Shown here one piece after another: positions 62,331 to 64,000 of a stretch of DNA of 64,000 nucleotides (positions within the stretch are counted from its first letter, which is position 1; every line of letters begins with the position of its first letter). A model generated the notes under the pieces. That model ran no database searches and had not been told where the DNA came from. It saw only the letters and a list, made by a program, of their open reading frames with translations. A program made the translations under genes and the position numbers. Source of the DNA: JAAFHB01 sp942493325 (GTDB taxonomy: Bacteria; Bacteroidota; Bacteroidia; Bacteroidales; Prolixibacteraceae); contig OW818689.1 of NCBI GenBank assembly GCA_942493325.1, forward strand, positions 6,138,001-6,202,000. The letters run 5' to 3'.

Positions 62331-63674
62331 CTATGTTGACTTGGTTGATTCGATGGGATCAAACGTTACCCTTAGTTTGGTAATACGTCGTGTATTTACC
62401 CCTTCGACTTCAAACGTGAAGTTTTTACACTGAAGTTTTTCTTTAACCATGGGAAACTCTCCTTTTAATTCAAGGATCAATCCGGCTAATGTATCTGCTT
62501 CTCCTTTTATGTCATCAAATATATCATCTTCTAAATCAAGTATTTTACAAAAATCATGGAGCATTGTCCTCCCTTCGAAGAGATATTCATTCTCACTGAT
62601 TTTTGTAAATAAAGATTCTTCCTCGTCAAATTCATCGGCAATATCTCCAACGATTTCTTCAAGTATATCTTCAAGGGTTACCAATCCCGAAGTTCCGCCG
62701 TACTCATCAACCACGATAGCCATATGAACTTTTGATTTCTGGAAATCTTCGAGAAGATCATCGATTTTTTTTGTTTCGGGAACGAAAAATGGCTGCCGCA
62801 TAAGTGGTTGCCATCTGTATGACGCCCCTTTATTCAGGTAAGGAAGAAGGTCTTTAATATAAAGGATGCCCCGAACATCATCAAGTGTCCCTGCAAAAAC
62901 CGGTATGCGCGAGTAACCTGATTCTCTAATGACCTGGAGAACGTGCTCAAAATTGCTGTGAATATCAATCGAGGTCACTTCAAATCTTGAGCGCATGATT
63001 TCATCTACCCCTTTATTGCCGAATTTGACTATTCCCTCAAGAATTTCCTTATCATCCGAAATGTCCTGGTAATCGGTAAGATGCAATGCTTTTGATATTT
63101 CGTCGATTGAAAGGTTTTTTTTGTATTTAATCAGTCGTTTATTCACAAATGAAGTGGAGTTGATCAGCAGTAAGTTTAACGGCTTTATAATGATAAGGAG
63201 TACAGATAAAACCGGTGAAATTCTTAGTGCCAGTTTTTTAGGAGAACGAGCTGCGTAAATTTTAGGTATTAATTCGCCGAAAAACAAAATCAGTGAAGTA
63301 ATAACGATTGTATTGATTATAATTCCAGAAGCTGGATTTTTCGAGAAATCGATCAGGCTGGTGGTGAGGTGAACTGTGAGTAGTACGATGGCAATATTTG
63401 TGAAATTATTTCCAATCATGATTGTTGCCAGCAGTTGTTCAGGCTCTGACAGTAATTTTATTACCTGCCCTGCAGCACGTTTCTTGCTGGATTTAATTTC
63501 TTTGATCTCTTTTGGTTCAAGCGAGAACAAGGCAACCTCCGATGCTGAAATGAGAGCGGAAATGGCAAGTAAAATGATTAAAACAAATATCCCCACAAGG
63601 ATTTCGGGGGTAAAAAGATTGTACCCATTATCCCTTGTAAGCGTTTCAAAATAAGGAACCGCGTCTGTTTCCAA
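62331..63674 (-). CDS. gldE: Gliding-associated CorC/HlyC family membrane protein GldE
   Basis: A 447-residue membrane protein. Residues 1-200 are a CNNM/DUF21 membrane domain with three to four helices (LVGIFVLIILLAISALISAS, SEVALFSLEPKEIKEIKSSK, LLATIMIGNNFTNIAIVLLT, IVITSLILFFGELIPKIYAA). Residues about 215-345 are a paired CBS domain (VDEIMRSRFEVTSIDI, YSRIPVFAGTLDDVRGILYI, AIVVDEYGGTSGLVTLEDIL). Residues about 360-445 are the CorC/HlyC C-terminal domain (RTMLHDFCKILDLEDDIFDD). Adjacent gldD identifies it as GldE. Relatives have been linked to magnesium or other ion transport, but the role in gliding is unresolved. Located 18 bases downstream of ssb. Confidence 0.94.
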   Translation of the reverse strand: METDAVPYFETLTRDNGYNLFTPEILVGIFVLIILLAISALISASEVALFSLEPKEIKEIKSSKKRAAGQVIKLLSEPEQLLATIMIGNNFTNIAIVLLTVHLTTSLIDFSKNPASGIIINTIVITSLILFFGELIPKIYAARSPKKLALRISPVLSVLLIIIKPLNLLLINSTSFVNKRLIKYKKNLSIDEISKALHLTDYQDISDDKEILEGIVKFGNKGVDEIMRSRFEVTSIDIHSNFEHVLQVIRESGYSRIPVFAGTLDDVRGILYIKDLLPYLNKGASYRWQPLMRQPFFVPETKKIDDLLEDFQKSKVHMAIVVDEYGGTSGLVTLEDILEEIVGDIADEFDEEESLFTKISENEYLFEGRTMLHDFCKILDLEDDIFDDIKGEADTLAGLILELKGEFPMVKEKLQCKNFTFEVEGVNTRRITKLRVTFDPIESTKST

Positions 63675-63692
63675 AATAATCAGTTTAATTTA

Positions 63693-64000
63693 TCAAAAGG
63701 GTAAATCATCACCCTCTTTATCGTCATTCGCGTAGGATCCGGATTCATTGAATGGTTCGCTGACTCCGGCCGGATGAGTTCCCTTGGCTCCTTCATGTGA
63801 GTTACCTTCATTTTTCTTGCCGAGTAACTGGATAGTGTCTGCGACAACTTCGGTCACATAACGCTTCGATCCGTCCTGGGCATCGTAGCTTCGGGTCCTG
63901 ATTTTGCCATCGACATAAATCTGGCTCCCTTTGCGGATGTAATTTTCAGCAATAGTTGCCAGACCGCGCCAGCATACAATATTGTGCCATTCGGTATTGG
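63693..64000 (-). CDS. ssb: Single-stranded DNA-binding protein SSB, 3' part
   Basis: Read on the minus strand, the window edge enters the gene: NTEWHNIVCWRGLATIAENY, then IRKGSQIYVDGKIRTRSYDA, SKRYVTEVVADTIQLLGKK, and the acidic tail ending DDKEGDDLPF and stop at 63693. This is the OB fold and C-terminal tail of SSB, including the conserved DDLPF that recruits repair and replication proteins. The N-terminal part of about 45 residues lies outside the window. The order ssb-gldE-gldD is typical of Bacteroidota. Confidence 0.95.
   Translation of the reverse strand, partial: NTEWHNIVCWRGLATIAENYIRKGSQIYVDGKIRTRSYDAQDGSKRYVTEVVADTIQLLGKKNEGNSHEGAKGTHPAGVSEPFNESGSYANDDKEGDDLPF

Overview
The window looks like a chromosomal piece of a Bacteroidota bacterium, probably Bacteroidia; I cannot place it more closely. 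Support comes from gliding/type IX secretion genes (gldD, gldE, a fused gldF-gldG), C-terminal type IX sorting domains on three giant secreted proteins, TAnnTTTG promoter elements, lipoproteins and outer-membrane barrels, and an array of plant-glycan enzymes. Several genes carry single lesions (frameshifts, amber codons). These are either real decay or assembly errors, and the sequence alone cannot separate the two.

Layout. 1-6.2 kb is a pile of mobile elements: the end of an IS66 transposase, an IS21-type element (istA/istB) that splits a REP-associated tyrosine transposase (RAYT) relic, an IS4-type element with perfect 33-bp inverted repeats sitting against the CCCCTCCCCG motif of that relic, and a second, internally deleted RAYT relic. 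6.4-7.5 kb is a lone DUF2806 gene bracketed by a short inverted repeat. 8.2-14.6 kb is a small catabolic unit: an exported hydrolase-like protein, an arabinose/fucose-isomerase-fold enzyme and a frameshifted hexuronate-type MFS transporter, divergent from a GntR/UTRA regulator with a palindromic candidate operator. 14.9-25.5 kb is a run of exported carbohydrate-active proteins, all on the minus strand: GH106-like lipoprotein, WbsX/GH99-like, GH127-like, a Tat-exported Gfo/Idh/MocA oxidoreductase, a DUF1080 lipoprotein and a metallophosphoesterase, followed by a GH5 relic and an outer-membrane barrel. No SusC/SusD pair is present.

27.2-42.1 kb starts with a tRNA-Val, followed by a minus-strand block of two tandem paralogous subtilisin-like proteases (about 1370 aa each, each with a dockerin-type calcium repeat and a type IX sorting domain), a 1695-aa surface protein with three cohesin-like domains, six PKD-like repeats and a sorting domain, and a beta-barrel protein. 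Dockerins next to cohesin-like domains suggest a protease-based surface assembly; this is the most interesting hypothesis in the window. 42.1-45.2 kb is decayed: CACAGAG-type repeats, a GxxExxY gene with an amber codon, a frameshifted ISNCY-like element and a small amber-interrupted gene.

45.2-64 kb is mostly housekeeping: an unassigned exported protein, a glycerol-3-phosphate dehydrogenase (glpD) with a HAD phosphatase and a divergent DeoR regulator, surE, lpxB, gldFG, dnaN, a DnaQ-like exonuclease, an FAH-family protein, pgl and zwf (oxidative pentose phosphate pathway), a phosphopantetheinyl transferase, gldD, gldE and the 3' part of ssb.
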